Counted from the stretch's first letter, positions 11,990 to 23,904 are shown. The stretch: DNA of 64,000 bases from Angiostrongylus vasorum (GCA_018806985.1 JADANN010000186.1:230314-294313), one strand, 5' to 3'. A program made the numbers and translations. Notes: generated from the letters alone by a model not told the origin.

Positions 11990-12815
11990 GGTCCTTCCAT
12001 GCTCTGAAGAAGGTGAAAGTGTTTAAGCGTTAGCCAGTACTATAATGAATAAATCCAGTTATCACCAGCCCGTGTCTGCTCATCAAGGAAACATTGAATT
12101 TGTTATGCATGTTCTTTAATGCGTGGGAACTAAGCCCATGTTTTGACTGCCACATTCGTGTGGACTGAAAGAGACGATTTTGGTATGGTATGAAGATTGG
12201 TCTGATCTCTTCCATCCTCTGGAATGAAAAAGCAGTATCGGTAGGTTTGTGCAACCGTCACAACTATTATTACTGGGCAGGAAAGATCATCGTATTATCT
12301 CTCAAAAATCCCAGAATCTGCCAAAGCCGACGAGAGTTATGGTGTGGAATGGCTTCAGACAGGACTGGGGGTCCTTTAATCTATCGCGGTAGTATTAATA
12401 CTGAAAGCTACCTAACCGTATTGTAAAGCAAAATCTGCCAGTTATCAGTACTTGTGAGAATACTGAAGAGTTTACTTCCAGGCAAGATGGCGTTCCTCCA
12501 TATTGTGCAATTGTTGTTCGTGAATACCTGAATTTTTTCTAAGCCTACTTTCCTAGGAGATGGATGTGTCGTTGTGGTTCGTATCAATGGCCAACCAGAA
12601 GCCCTGAGTTAACACTTGGCGAATTTTTTTTCGGGTTGATTGAGGAATCTGTCAAAGCAAAGACTTTGGAACAGCTCGAAGGGCCAATATGACAAGCTGT
12701 ATATTCCATTCCGTAGAACTTCGTGGTGAAAGCAGTTGATGTTGTTCAAGGGCGGCTTCAGAATTTTGTGGTGAATGGTGATACCTACATCGAACTTTAA
12801 ATAAAGCTTCACGTT
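11990..12815 (+). pseudogene. Relic of an IS630/Tc1-type DDE transposase
   Basis: Scattered over all three plus frames are pieces in the order expected for a Tc1/IS630 DDE domain: a WNEKA piece near 12225, a VWNGFRQDW-like piece near 12340, GPLIYRGSINTESYL (12376-12420), and near 12590-12700 WPTRSPELTLGEFFFGLIEE, the usual W-P-x-x-S-P-D-L-T-P-x-D-F-F-L-W-G region. Stops and frameshifts are frequent. It adjoins the foldback element's right arm. Confidence 0.5.
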
Positions 12816-13075
12816 TTAAGCCCCTTTTCAAGTTCGTTCCTTGTAATTGTTATAGTTTGCAAATAAATTATAAGAAATTTAAAAAAAATATTGAGTTGTT
12901 CAGAAATAAATGAGCGCTTTAAAATATTTATTTTAATGTATTTCTACTAAAAAATACTCTTTGTACATTGGAATATTAAATATCATTAGAAAACTTACTT
13001 TGTGCCTTTCCTAACCATGTCCTTATATTTTGTCAAAAAATAAATTTTTACCAGTTTTGAGCTCTGCAGTTTTAG

Positions 13076-14156
13076 ATGTCAAAAACGAATTTTCGTCAAA
13101 TTTTCTTTTGTGAGTTCAAACTCGATCGTAGTGTAACAGAAACCGCTGGAAACATTAAAGAAGTTTGCGGTGAAGGTAGCGTCGGTGAATCAACAGTGCG
13201 AACATGGTTCCGGAAATTCCAATCTGCTGATTTTGACCTCGAATATAAGGAAGTCTGCGGACGTCCCAGTGAGCTTCACCATGAAGAATTGAAGGCATTA
13301 GTGGAAGGAATTACACGAAAAACTGTTCGAGAGCTTGTAGAACAGCTTGGCGTAAGCACAAAAACAATTTATACTCACAACGTTGACTTTTAATTACTGC
13401 GTTTTACAAATTTTCACGGTAGGGTATTATTTGTTAAGCAACCTCAATAATGCTGAGCTTTTGCAAAACTCTGGACAGCAGGCGTCTACGGTGGGGGAAC
13501 GAAAGAGCTACTTGAATCGCATAGGAAAGACTAAAAAAATAAAAAAAGTGGGTGCCGCAAGAATTAGACGATAGTCAACGAAATCGCTGTCTTGAGAAGT
13601 CGTGTGCTCTTATTCTGCGCCACAAAAACGACCCTTTTCTCGATCGGCTTGTGACGGGTGACGAGAATTAGATTCCGCACGACAACCGGCGACGTTCAGC
13701 TCAATAGTTGGATTTCGATTAGGCTCCACAGCAATTCCCAAAGCTGAAATTGCACCAAAAAAGGGTTATGGTGAGTGTTTGGTGCTCCGCAGGCGGGCCG
13801 ATTCATCACGGCTTTTTGAATCGGGGAGAAACGATTACGGCAGAGAAGTATTGCCAGCAAATCGACGAAACGCACCGTAAACTTCAGCAACAACGACCGG
13901 CATTAGTGAGCAGAAAAGGACCAATCCTTCTCTTCGACAAAGCCCAGCCTAACGTTGCGGAACCAGCGCTGCAGATGTTGAACGAGTTGGGCTAAGAATT
14001 TTTGCCTTATCCGCTGTATTCCTCAGACCTCTACCCTACCGACTATCACTTCTTCAAGCACTTTGACAACTTGGTGTTCGAGAAATGCTTCACCAACCAC
14101 GATGACGCAAAAAATGCCTTCAACGAATTTATTGCTTGCAGAACTTCAGAATTTTA
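13076..14156 (+). pseudogene. mariner transposase, broken
   Basis: The start codon at 13076 opens a mariner helix-turn-helix half (FFCEFKLDRSVTETAGNI, GESTVRTWFRKFQSADFDLE, GRPSELHHEELKALVE, VRELVEQLGVSTKTI) to residue ~100. The frame is then cut by the foreign insert at about 13385-13505. It resumes with SYLNRIGKTKKIKK; later pieces are RLVTGDEN (first catalytic D), HQKRVMVSVWCSAGGPIHHG, ETITAEKYCQQIDETHRKLQ, ILLFDKAQPNVA (second D) and YSSDLYPTDYHFFKHFDN (third D region). Frameshifts near 13560 and stops (for example after NELG at 13993) make it inactive. Confidence 0.9.
13385..13505 (+). repeat. MITE fragment inserted in the mariner transposase
   Basis: TTTTCACGGTAGGGTATTAT, CAACCTCAATAATGCTGAG, TTTTGCAAAACTCTGGACAG and GTCTACGGTGGGG match the end of the TIR MITE family (compare 34945-35045 and 56400-56470). 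They interrupt mariner coding sequence, so the insertion followed the mariner. Confidence 0.75.
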
Positions 14157-14310
14157 AGCAGCAGTAACAAATGAATTTGTTTTCCGTTAGCAAGAATGTG
14201 CAGAATTAAAAGGCTCTTATTTTTTATTAGTAAACTTTTGTGTAGAGAAAGTTCTGACACTTTAAATAACGCGGTTAAAAAATACTGATTTATTGCTGAA
14301 CAACCTAATA

Positions 14311-14631
14311 CTTTCTGATTATTCTGTATAACAGTGGGTTTGATGAAAATTACATGGACTTAGCGTGTATTAGAAAGAAACGTAATAAACCAACACGAAG
14401 CATCATCATAGAACTGGTACAATTCCTTATTTGTCAACCAAGATATTAACCTAACAAGAAAAAACCGGAGAATCGTGTCATTATAGGGTATTAACTGAAA
14501 GAAATGAATTAGAAGGCCACTTTTCCCTGTTAGATTGTTAGGCAAGCGTGATCTAAGCATTATCTTTAAAAATCACTTTTATTTCGTCATTTTGAAAATA
14601 ACGCCATAAATGAGCATCGTAATATTTTAGG
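14311..14631. other. Unassigned sequence
   Basis: No recognisable feature in this 320 bp AT-rich stretch. Confidence 0.35.
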
Positions 14632-14860
14632 GCGCGTGTTGGGCAGTGGTCGGATGTGTCATGCAGTAGACACTAGAATGGTTCTAGCTTCAATCGTGTG
14701 TCCCGGTGTCACAAAGCCATTCATCCACCGGGAGCAGGAAAATTGCTAGCAAACTTGTCTGTACCAGATATGCACTTCTACGATGCTTGATAAAGTCCAA
14801 TGCAGGATACGTTCCTCACCGAATAATCATCGCTAGAAGTTCTATCTTTTTACCATACCA
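14632..14860 (+). repeat. tRNA-derived SINE-like repeat, diverged copy
   Basis: GTGTTGGGCAGTGGTCGGAT as box A region, GGTTCTAGCTTC as decayed box B, CACAAAGCCATTCATCC, CAAACTTGTCTG, GATGCTTGATAAAGTCCAATGCA and a CTATCTTTT end. Confidence 0.6.
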
Positions 14861-15429
14861 TAATTTAAATAAAAATCCTAAACGATTACTTGGTACTATG
14901 CAGAACCTGTGACGTACACGGCAAGCTGAATGATGATATCATTACTGGTTAACTGATGAGGGATATATCTACTAAGTTCAGAGAACGGTTTGGAGTATAC
15001 TGAAAACAAGAATATTGTTAATGATCAAAATATTGGCGAAAGAATCTTATTCAGTAAGAAAGTTATCAGACAGAATAACGGACATAGAGAAAGTATAAGT
15101 ACGAACGCTTGGGCGACGAGGGTGGCCGGATAGGTAAGAATGCACAGCACGACTCGTACAATTGGATAAAGCGATGAGACTCTCAATCAGTCGTTTTCAA
15201 AGAAACTGAAGAAAGGCGAATCAGACGAAGTTAGATATCGCAAGACAGCAGCTAAATACGGCTAAATCACTTCATTTATTTGCTAATAAATATAACACGA
15301 CTATTGTTCCGTGGATTTTTACGCTATCTAGGTTGTGTGAAAAACGGCTTAAGTAACGATATATCAGGCTCCAAAATCGATACCGTGTGCTTTTTTAAAA
15401 CTCATTTGCTTCTTAATCACTTCTTTTGT
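14861..15429. other. Unassigned sequence before the second mariner relic
   Basis: No gene or repeat recognised. The left terminal repeat of the second mariner is expected near the right end of this stretch, but I could not delimit it. Confidence 0.3.
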
Positions 15430-15889
15430 AGTGGATTTTCGTGGGATTTCATGGATATTTTTGGGACATCGAAATGATGCTCTAAAATCTGAGCAGGAAA
15501 ACCCTGACATTTTGCACCAAGAGTTCGGAATTAAACACACTGGTAAGGAAGCGGCTCGAAATGTCATTACAACATTGGGACAGAGAGTACTTTCCGGCTA
15601 GCAAATGCTCGGATTGTACTGGTAGAAGTTTTGTGCCAGAATTTGTATTGATTACGAAGAAAATCACAAGCACTCTTCAGCAGTTGATGACGACTATCTA
15701 AAAGCGAAAATCGATGTTAACCTTCTAAAAACCATTGCGCATATTGCAGAACACAACGGTTGCCAATAAAGAAATAGGAAAAGTCTGTTCTGTGGTCCTT
15801 TTACATGACAAGAACATAAAGACGATCTAATTCTCGATCACATTATGTTGTACGACAAAAAATCCACTATATGCGATCATAGATGATGC
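15430..15889 (+). pseudogene. Second mariner transposase relic, N-terminal half
   Basis: Plus-strand pieces in mariner order: MDIFGTSK at 15450, LHQEFGIKHTGKEAARNV at 15517-15570, AVDDDYLKAKIDVNLLKTIA at 15682-15740, then near 15805-15880 DDLILDHIMLYDKKSTICD, which matches the segment carrying the first catalytic aspartate. Frameshifts and stops are present. The relic stops where the RTE element begins and resumes on its other side near 19040. Confidence 0.6.
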
Positions 15890-15894
15890 CTCGT

Positions 15895-18800
15895 ATATGC
15901 TTCGATGTAAACGGTGCTACGAGTGCCGGGTTTATTCACCAGTATCACCTGTAGTCCCGTCGATCGTCGAGGGACTCCAGCGGGTGCCAGTAAATCTTCC
16001 ATTTTTCCCTGTCGCGTGCAAGAGTAGCACAATGGGTTCTGCTAGCTTCAGGCACTCGTTGAGCACCATATCTTTCTTCAAGGCTCTTCGCGAAGAACTC
16101 TGGCCATCGGGTCGGTTGTCTTCCTGCAGTACGTTTGACATCCCGAGAAATCCAGTTACTAACGGCTCTTGTCTATCGGTTTTCATTCAAACACATTACG
16201 TGTCCAGTCCACCTTATCTTCGACTGTTTGGCGTACAAAACGGCATCTTTGATTCCCATCCCTTATTTGTGTGAGACGGGATACTCCTAGCATCGTCGTT
16301 TCGACTGCGCGTTCGATAACGGTGGGTGATTTTTCACTGTGCGTACGCAGCGACCAAGTTTCTGACTTGTGAGATTTACTCCAAGACTAATCTTTTCGCA
16401 GGCTTTATCAAAGTCGCCAAGCATACGTTCCGCTTGGCTAATGTTTGGTGTTATAAGGATGATGTCATCAGCAAAGCGAAGATGATGTAACTGCCGACCA
16501 TCGATTTTCACTCCTATATTATCCCATTCCAATGTTCGCATGGCGTTCTGCAGGGTAGCGGCAAATAATTTTGGCGAGATCGTATTGCCTTGCCTAATTC
16601 CTCTTTTGACCTCAATGCTAATATCGTTGTAGAATGGTGATATCTTGTTGTGAAATTTTTGTACAGCTCACGAAGAATCTTTATGTACTGAGTAGGGACT
16701 CCTTGACTGTCAAGGGCTTCCATGACTGCTTCTATCTCAGTTGAATCAAAAGGCCTTCTGTAAATCGATGAAAGTGAGACAGAGCGGTCTTTTGTACTCT
16801 CGCGACACTTCATTGAGCCTTTTTATAGTGTGGATGTGGTCCATCGCATTAGATCCTTTTCGAAACCCTGCTTGCTCACATGGCTGTCCTTCTTCCAATG
16901 TTCGGTTAATTCTGTTTAGGATGACTCCAATGAAAAGTTTGTAGACGACAGACAGCAAGCAGACTGGGCGATAGTTGCCGATATCGCGTAGGTTACCCTT
17001 CTTGAACAATAACACTATCTTGCTTGTCTTCCACTGAGTAGGACCTTGCATTCAGACAGGGTAACGTGTGAAGAACCTAGCCAGTGTGTTTACGAGAACT
17101 GGCGGAAGGTTCTTCAGGTGTTCTGGTCTTATGCTGTCCGGACCTGGCGCTGTTCGATTTTTCACCGACGAAATGGCATGTCGGATTTCGGAAGTGGGAA
17201 CCGGTGGTACAACATATCCATCCTCTTTTATTTCATATGACGAAAGGTGGACGAGGCTATCGAAGAGATCTGAGTAGTATTCGTGAATAATTTTCTCCAT
17301 TGCCTTTCTGGAAGCTGTAACTGTTCCGTCTATGCGCCAGAGTGCAATCATTTTTGGTCTTGTAATTGGCGAAGCTTCGGTGGGCTTTGCGAATGCTTTT
17401 CCCAGCCTCTGCAGCTTCGACCATTACTGCTGCTGTTCTCTCTTTAAGATCTTCTTTTACCGCCTGTCTGCATTGTTTTGTATGTTCGGACGTTAGTTCG
17501 CGGTTGCCTGCAGCTCGTGCGATTCCACGCTGGCGTTTTAGCTCGAGTGTTTCTAGACATAAACGTCTGTTGGCAACTTTCGAGTTCTCAGCTTTCATAG
17601 CGCTAACGTGAAGATGTTGAATGAGCCGATCGTATTCTTCGTCGGCCGACTAATGAATTGAATAAATCCCAGTTTGCGGTGGTTCTGGGACTTCGGTTTT
17701 TTGAATTTAGCGGCTTTTTTCTCCTTTTCGCGAGAAATAGAATCTTGCACGAAGGAGACGGTGGTCTGATCCCGTGTAGAATTTTGGGACAACAGCGACA
17801 TCGGTTAGGCAAAACCTGTTTACTATGACGTAGTCTATTTCGTTATGGTACTCTCCATTGATAGACTCCCACGTCCAGCGCTTAGGGTGGGGGCTTCTGG
17901 AATTGTGAGTTACCATGGATTGTCTTGGTCGCCGTGATAAACTCAGACAGCCGCTCACCCTGTTCGTTCCATTCTAATCCGTGGGTCCTTATGTGACGTT
18001 CTTCAGACGTTCTTCTTGGTCCAATCTTGGCGTTGAAATCTCCAATGATGGCCTTGAAGAATGTGTGGTCTTCTTTGTAGAAATTCTCCGAGCCCACATA
18101 GAATGTTTCGACTTCTTCTTCGTCATAGTTTGATGTCGGCGCGTAAACGACGAAGATTGTCAAAGCTGGTATAGATCCACGCCTTTTTAGTCGTAGACTT
18201 CCGATTCGTGTTGTAAGTTGTTCGAATGAACCGATTTTCATGGACAAACTCGTGTTGACGAGAACGCCAACGCTACCGACTTCTCTACTGTCGCATGTTC
18301 CGAGGTACAGTTCTTCTCCGGTGTCATAGACGGCGTTGAATGGTTGGCGTTGTCTCGCCTCGGCCAGGACGATCATGTAGTACCTTATCCTTCTCGCTTG
18401 TATGAACAAGTACTCTATCGAGAACTCGGATGCAAGTGTACGTGCATTGTAGGTACAGATCGTCACCATAGTTCTTTGTAATCCAGGCAGCTTCTATTGA
18501 CCCTGAGATTTTTAGCAGCCTCTCCGTACTCGTCCTACCCAACGCTGCGAAATTGGGGGGCTCTTTCGGGGTCAGGGGAATGAGGCCCGTTTTTTTACTG
18601 TGTTCAGCATTTTGATACCCACGTATAGCCTGCTGGGCTCTGAACATGGGGGCCGGGTATACTCACGGGTAGCTTGCCAGGCTCTTCCAGAGTGGACGTG
18701 GAGCTTATTTGTTGGAGGCGACTCCTAAGCGCCTCTCATATATTTTCCTGTCACTTGATTGAGGCTTATGGCCGAGGCTGACTTGTAGAATACAATTCGC

Positions 18801-19003
18801 ATGAACTAGAATGCACCTACATACGCGTGGATGAATACGCCTCGTAAATACAGAAAATATGTGTTAATCGGCGCAGCAAAAGCAAGGAGTCTATCTCTTG
18901 GAACCACCTGCGTCTCAGGGAAGCAAAGGTCGCCTCCGCGATTAACCCTCTATCCGCCACCTGGGGACGCGCCACGTAGCCTCGCGACTAACCGGTTCGA
19001 GGT
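15895..19003 (-). mobile_element. RTE-type non-LTR retrotransposon 1, inserted in a mariner
   Basis: Minus-strand element of about 3.1 kb. The 5' end near 19003 (TTAGTCGCGAGGCTACG read on the minus strand) matches the 5' end of the copy at 54091. The layout is a leader, an apurinic endonuclease domain, a reverse transcriptase, then a 3' end near 15895. It splits a mariner relic whose halves flank it (15430-15889 and 19040-19482). There is no LTR. The exact 3' end and target duplication could not be fixed by eye. Confidence 0.85.
15930..18647 (-). pseudogene. RTE endonuclease/reverse transcriptase ORF, frameshifted
   Basis: Endonuclease pieces: ICTYNARTL at 18460, [31 protein letters not shown], then in another frame YHNEIDYVIVNR and TGSDHRLLRARF (catalytic SDH). 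Reverse transcriptase pieces: KTSKIVLLFKKGNLRDIGNY, EQAGFRKGSNAMDHIHTI, LCLTFIDLQKAF, and LRFADDIILITPN with an intact FADD catalytic box at about 16455-16490. The region is open in segments (17882-18469, 17257-17598, 17052-17351, 16746-17051, 16514-16813, 16287-16541), so several frameshifts separate domains whose catalytic motifs are otherwise preserved. This suggests a fairly recent but dead copy. Confidence 0.9.
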
Positions 19004-19039
19004 CCCTCATATGAAGGAGATCCATGACCCGTGTATGTT

Positions 19040-19482
19040 ACAAGATAAAATCGTTTCTAAACACTTTCTAGAGCTGATCTTACACCAGTACAAGCTTAAT
19101 ATGACTGTTTCGATGTCCGCCGTTAGATTAATCGACAATACTCCTTGAATCCTGGAGGAAATAGCCATGACAGAAAGCATTGTCACAAAATCGATGAGAT
19201 GCATTTAACAATTCAATGAATATATCCATAACAGTCAAGAAAAAATATTCATGTCTTAGAAGACAACGCTCGAACTTGTTGAGCAAGTAAGGTTGCGGTT
19301 ATTAAAGGGAATTGAACAACGAAACTGTGTTTTTATCTGTAGTATTCAACTAAAGTCTTCCAATCCAATTCCCACTTTTTCAAGCACCTTGACAACTTTG
19401 TCCAAGCAAAAATCCTCAAGAGTCAAACGACCGTTAACAATGAAATCAATGAAACCATTAGTTACACCACATCATAATTAGG
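19040..19482 (+). pseudogene. Second mariner transposase relic, C-terminal half
   Basis: Continuation of the mariner split by RTE 1: LHQYKLNMTVSMSAVRLID (19079-19135, compare the LHQKRVMVSVWCSAGG segment of the first mariner), SLNPGG and KHCHKIDEMH (19140-19205), LEDNART (19257-19277, second catalytic D region) and SHFFKHLDNFVQAKILKS near 19370-19425. The third catalytic position reads SNSHFF instead of TDYHFF. Many stops. Confidence 0.65.
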
Positions 19483-19815
19483 GATTACTCAAAGAAACGA
19501 TGAACTTTGCTGCAGAATTGCTGATTTTATTTAATTCGAAAAAAAAATGCCCTCTCTTAGACCAATTTCGGAGGCTCGAAGCTGCCGACCAAAATCACCA
19601 CTATTTTTGAATTATGCTTGCAAAAATCCAAGTGAGAACAAAAATAATCTTGTCGCGATAGTTTACCAAACTAGTACCCCTAGAAGCAGTTCGTTCAAAC
19701 TGGAAGTAGTCAGATTATGGAGATAAAACAACGAACAACAACACATATCACTAGCATCAATCTTCGTCAAATCGTTGTACCTATCCTTATTTCAAATAAC
19801 GTTCCAACGTTTGAG

Positions 19816-20020
19816 GGCTCGTGTAGTGTAGTGGTTACAGGTGTTTTCTAATACACAGTGGATGAATTCTGGTTCTAGTAGGTGCGTGAGACAAATGAAA
19901 TCCTCTATACCGTCGGTGTCGACAAATTAATAGCAAACTTGTCTGGTCATCTCTAACGATACTAGACATCACCTAAAAGATTGATCAAGGCCAAACGGTT
20001 TATGCTCTTTTTATCCTAAA
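19816..20020 (+). repeat. tRNA-derived SINE-like repeat, diverged copy
   Basis: GCTCGTGTAGTGTAGTGG as box A region, ATACACAGTGGATGAATTC, CGTCGGTGTCGACAAATT, CAAACTTGTCTGG and a TTTATGCTCTTTTTATCC end match the family. Confidence 0.6.
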
Positions 20021-20942
20021 CATTGACAAAAATGACTCACTTTCGTTACTGAAACGAGAGAAGGGAGAAAAGCCTAGTCTGATCTAACATAGACCTCTTG
20101 CTCCTCGTGCGTACAATATTCAATTATATCGTAGTTCACGTAGTTCTCGATAAATCTGTTTGAAAAAATTTCAATATCCATTCATTTAAAGATAAAAAAA
20201 TTGAAAACATGAAGTATCGTCGTCTAAAAAACAATTTGTTGATGCGAACTACACTGTACGATGTTACATAGTACGTCGATCCCAAATTAAAAAAGTTCTT
20301 TCGTCTAGAAATGCACAAGGACCACTGTCTAAAGGAAAAAAGTGCAATTGTTGTTAAATTCATATCCATATGGGTTTTATGAGATATGAAGGAAGAAGCA
20401 GCTCAAACACTCTCTCTAAATCTACTTTTTTTGTGAGCCAAAGAAAGTTTCCATTACAACTCAAGTACTGAAGTCGCATTTCCTTGCTGCGTCTATCCAA
20501 ATATTCGGCTTTTCTCAAAAATTTCCAAGCATTGATTTGTGTTTGAACTCTATATTAAAATGCTGGACGTAAGTCATATATAATTTACGGTACCATGCAC
20601 AACGACATCATCGAGAATGTAACTTTTCTTACTCATAAGTGCTATAGACATTTTATGTAACTTTTCTTACTCATAAGTGCTGTAGACATTTTTATTTTTC
20701 ATATCTTGCCTATGCAATGGTAATTCATCGTAGTTCTGAGAAATCCGAGTTCGTACGGGTTCCGTTCGATGGTAGAATGGTGAAACCAGTGTCTATGTCA
20801 ATTCGCGAGTATACACGCAAGGATGCTCATCCAGATGGTCTCTAATCTTATCGTTTCGACGGAGAAATGCTAACCCTGATCTTTGCAAATCAAGAATCGT
20901 CAAACCAGCTTCAGCTCGTTTTCGGCAATCACCCAAATTTAA
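20021..20942. other. Unassigned sequence with a short tandem duplication
   Basis: A unit of about 38 bp beginning ATGTAACTTTTCTTACTCAT is duplicated head to tail at 20619-20697 with one base change (CTATAGAC versus CTGTAGAC). Nothing else was recognised. Confidence 0.5.
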
Positions 20943-21042
20943 TTTTTGCTTAAATTAATTAATTTAATTAATGACATTAATTAAATTAATTTAATTTTTG
21001 CTTAAATTAATTAATTTAATTAATGACATTAATTAAATTAAT
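20943..21042. repeat. Tandem pair of AT palindromes
   Basis: Two near-identical units of about 55 bp, each made of AATTAATTAAATTAA-type arms around a GAC/GTC-like centre (TTAATTAATGACATTAATTAA) and preceded by TTTTTGCTTAAATTAA. Each unit can fold into a cruciform or hairpin. Confidence 0.8.
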
Positions 21043-21639
21043 GCGAGTGAAAATTTTGTCAATTTCTATACTGACAGATTAAAGTGTTCCTAATGAGCTC
21101 AAATGAAGTGGTTCATGAAACGCTCATTTGACAACGAATGACATTTCTTCGCCTATTTCAGAGCTGGTAAAGGATCAGAGAATAAAACGCCACCTCCCAT
21201 TCTGGCAGACATTTCCGGAAAGTTAGTAAAAAAAAACAAGAGGTCGCACTAGAAAACGACTATTTCAACCCCAACAAAGGCCAGGTCAATTTCATAAAAT
21301 AGAAAGCGTGAAGAAATCCATCGGAATGATTGAACTACCATCGGAAACTTTACGCGGTCAGTTACATCGCAATTACCTCAACCATCCACTCTGTACAACA
21401 AAACACTGAGTAATTTGCGCCAACGACAGAGACGGATGTTGATTAAATCAGAACTCATACAATGTGGCCAATTTCTGAAAAAATATGCGATGGTGAAAAT
21501 ATTGGCGAAGCAGCTAGGCTACTTTGTATTCGTGTAAAAGTGTGGTTGAATTTCAGTATAACCGTGAAGATTTCGAGGGTAGCACAGCATGTACAACTTG
21601 GACGTATACGTTCATAGGTGGAGGTGTGACAGGACAATT

Positions 21640-22200
21640 TGAACGAATGTTCGTTTTCAGTTCGACGGGCTACAGAATTTTTTTGCCATCCTATTTACAT
21701 TCATTCAATGGCCAATCGAAATCAGATGAATGTGGGGTCGGACTAGAAAAAACTATCTCTAGGTTTAATCACTTACAAAAAAACTTCTTTTGCGGGCAAG
21801 TTCATTTTCCGCTAATTTGACTATTAATTAAGTGTTAATTCATTTCAGTTGTTATGAAGAATCATATTGTTTGGAATGCGTAGATATAAAAACTATCGGT
21901 AGAGATTCTACATAAGCTGGAAAATCCTTCCAAACGCTGACAGCAACGTATTTGCATGATGAACCATAGTACAACAGGGGGTAAGTATACCCACCATTTA
22001 TAACGATAGAACAGAGTCTCTTCTACAATCGTGTTATGTTTACATTCCCTCAAATCCCTTGATCCCTATCGATGTACTACTGTTTGTAATCAGAAAAAAC
22101 CATGTCCGTAGAGGTTGGACGTCGTCCAAAGCCGCAGATCCGCTAGACGACATGCGTCTGTTGTGCTAAAATTACGACCTCGGCTAAAACTACAAAAAAA
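21640..22200 (+). repeat. Dispersed repeat, first copy of a pair
   Basis: Shares in order with 32295-33120: TTTTCAGTTCGACGGGCTA versus TTTGCAGTTCGGTGGGCTA, the GGGGTCGG block, AATTTGACTATTAA, TTGCATGATGAACC versus TTGCCTGATAGAAC, TCTTCTACAATCGTGTTATG versus CCTTCTACGATCTGTCATG, and a GACGTCGTCCAAAGC versus GGCGCCGTCCGAAGT end. Family unknown. Confidence 0.6.
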
Positions 22201-23904
22201 TAAACCTCGGAGAGCAACCAGTCATAAGACATCATCTATTTCCTATCTCAGACTAACTAATTGGTCTAGAATGTCGGGAACCATAAGCGGTTTAAAATTC
22301 TGTCTATCACCGTCTACTTCGACTTCTTAATTTTTTTATTGAGCTTATGAAAGAACTGGGTAGCGACGGAGTAGACTACATGTTAATATGTTCCATTCCT
22401 GGTTCCGAAGAATGCGATACCAATGACTATGAAGTGAACGTTATGTTAACGAGGTCAGGTCAGTTCCTTGAGAAACGAATAATTTATTTTTCTACGTTTT
22501 GTTGGCCATCCTTTAAAACCCTAGCCCTTTTTGTGCTGTTGAAGAAAAACCCGAAATATTGTACAACATCGTCTGTTCTTACGAACTGTCATTGATTCCT
22601 TGAAGAGTTGACACGAGGATGTTAACCAGCATTTCGGTGTTCCACAACTAACGTTCCGACGATTTCATCTTTTGAAGTGCTGTCGTTTAAAAAGTAGTAA
22701 TATCGTCCAGATGCTTCTCATACATGATAGTAGAAAATTTTCCTCAGAAAAATTTTCTTGTGATAAGTCCTCAGAAGCAAAATAACTAGTTTAATGAAGC
22801 CGAAGGTAACTGACAGTCATTTCTTCGAAATCTACAACGTCATCCAATACAGTACGTTTAGGAGGCGTTTGAAATTGAAAAAAAAGAAATTTTCCACAGT
22901 GCTATATTTGTTTCTCGTCAGTTCAATAGTTTCTTCCTATTAATCACTGATAAGATGACTAATCACTTCAACCAGCAACCGATAGCGATTGCACTGCTTT
23001 GTTTGCAAGAAAAAAAATGAAACAAGAAAGCTCAGACAATAGTTAATAGTAAATAATGAAAAGCTGAAAGACAACAGTCCAATAAAATTACAATTGTAAG
23101 TCGTTCAAATATTCAGATCCTATTCAAGTTCATTTCTTCCAAGTCTAGTGAACTTTCATCAGACGTCATCATATTTCTGTTGTTCATACTCGTAATTTGT
23201 ATACCACGACAGAAATGAAACCTTGTTTAAATTTCCTTCAAGAAGTAAGTAAGATTACTGTATAAAGAATTATCACGTTAGCTTTCTTCACGTTCAAAGG
23301 AATCTGTAACGCTATAGTCTAACGCCCACACACTTCGTGATGTTCTGGTCTTTTTAGTCAGGACAATGACACATTATTCCATTGCTCTTTTGTGGAATTA
23401 TGAATATTCCATATTTCCAGTACAATGTGCTACGTGAATCAATTCTTTTCGTCTTCGTAAGAGTAAAATTACGGAATTTGGATCGTGGGATGTTTGACGA
23501 TGATGTAGAATGTTAAATATCGCCGACAACATTCTCATATGTGCCGCTACCAGAGACGAATATGGGGCGATCAAGATAGATCGCATGCTAGATAGATAGA
23601 AGTCAACTCATAAATTCTTGCTCGATAGTTTTCTAGACCAAAATAGGATATTCTAGCGATGAACAATGGAGATTCCTCATGATGATAAACATAAAACTTC
23701 CGTCGTATCGTGAATATCATGTGTCGACTTCCATCCACGTCGCATTATTTCACTTTCGGCCATATTAATAAAAATCGTCCAACAAAAGAAGTATGAAAAG
23801 ATCGGCAGGAAGAATTGCCAATCTGGTGAGAAGCTGATAACATTCATATTCAAATCAATAGAAACATATTACGATGAGATCGATATTTACCAAAATCTCC
23901 ATAC
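22201..23904. other. Unassigned sequence in the probable first intron of the PDXDC1-like gene
   Basis: Apart from an 82-codon plus-strand frame at 22347-22595 without recognised motif, nothing stands out. No repeat match was seen by eye. Confidence 0.35.

Larger units (their letters stand above)
12891..14308 (+). mobile_element. mariner element with TA target duplication
   Basis: The ends TTGAGTTGTTCAGAAATAAATGAGCG (left, 12891) and TTAGGTTGTTCAGCAATAAATCAG (right, read inward from 14308) form imperfect terminal inverted repeats, each flanked outside by TA (12889-12890 and 14309-14310), the mariner target duplication. At 1418 bp it is slightly longer than typical mariners because a MITE fragment is inserted at about 13385-13505. 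Transposase remnants lie on the plus strand. Confidence 0.85.
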
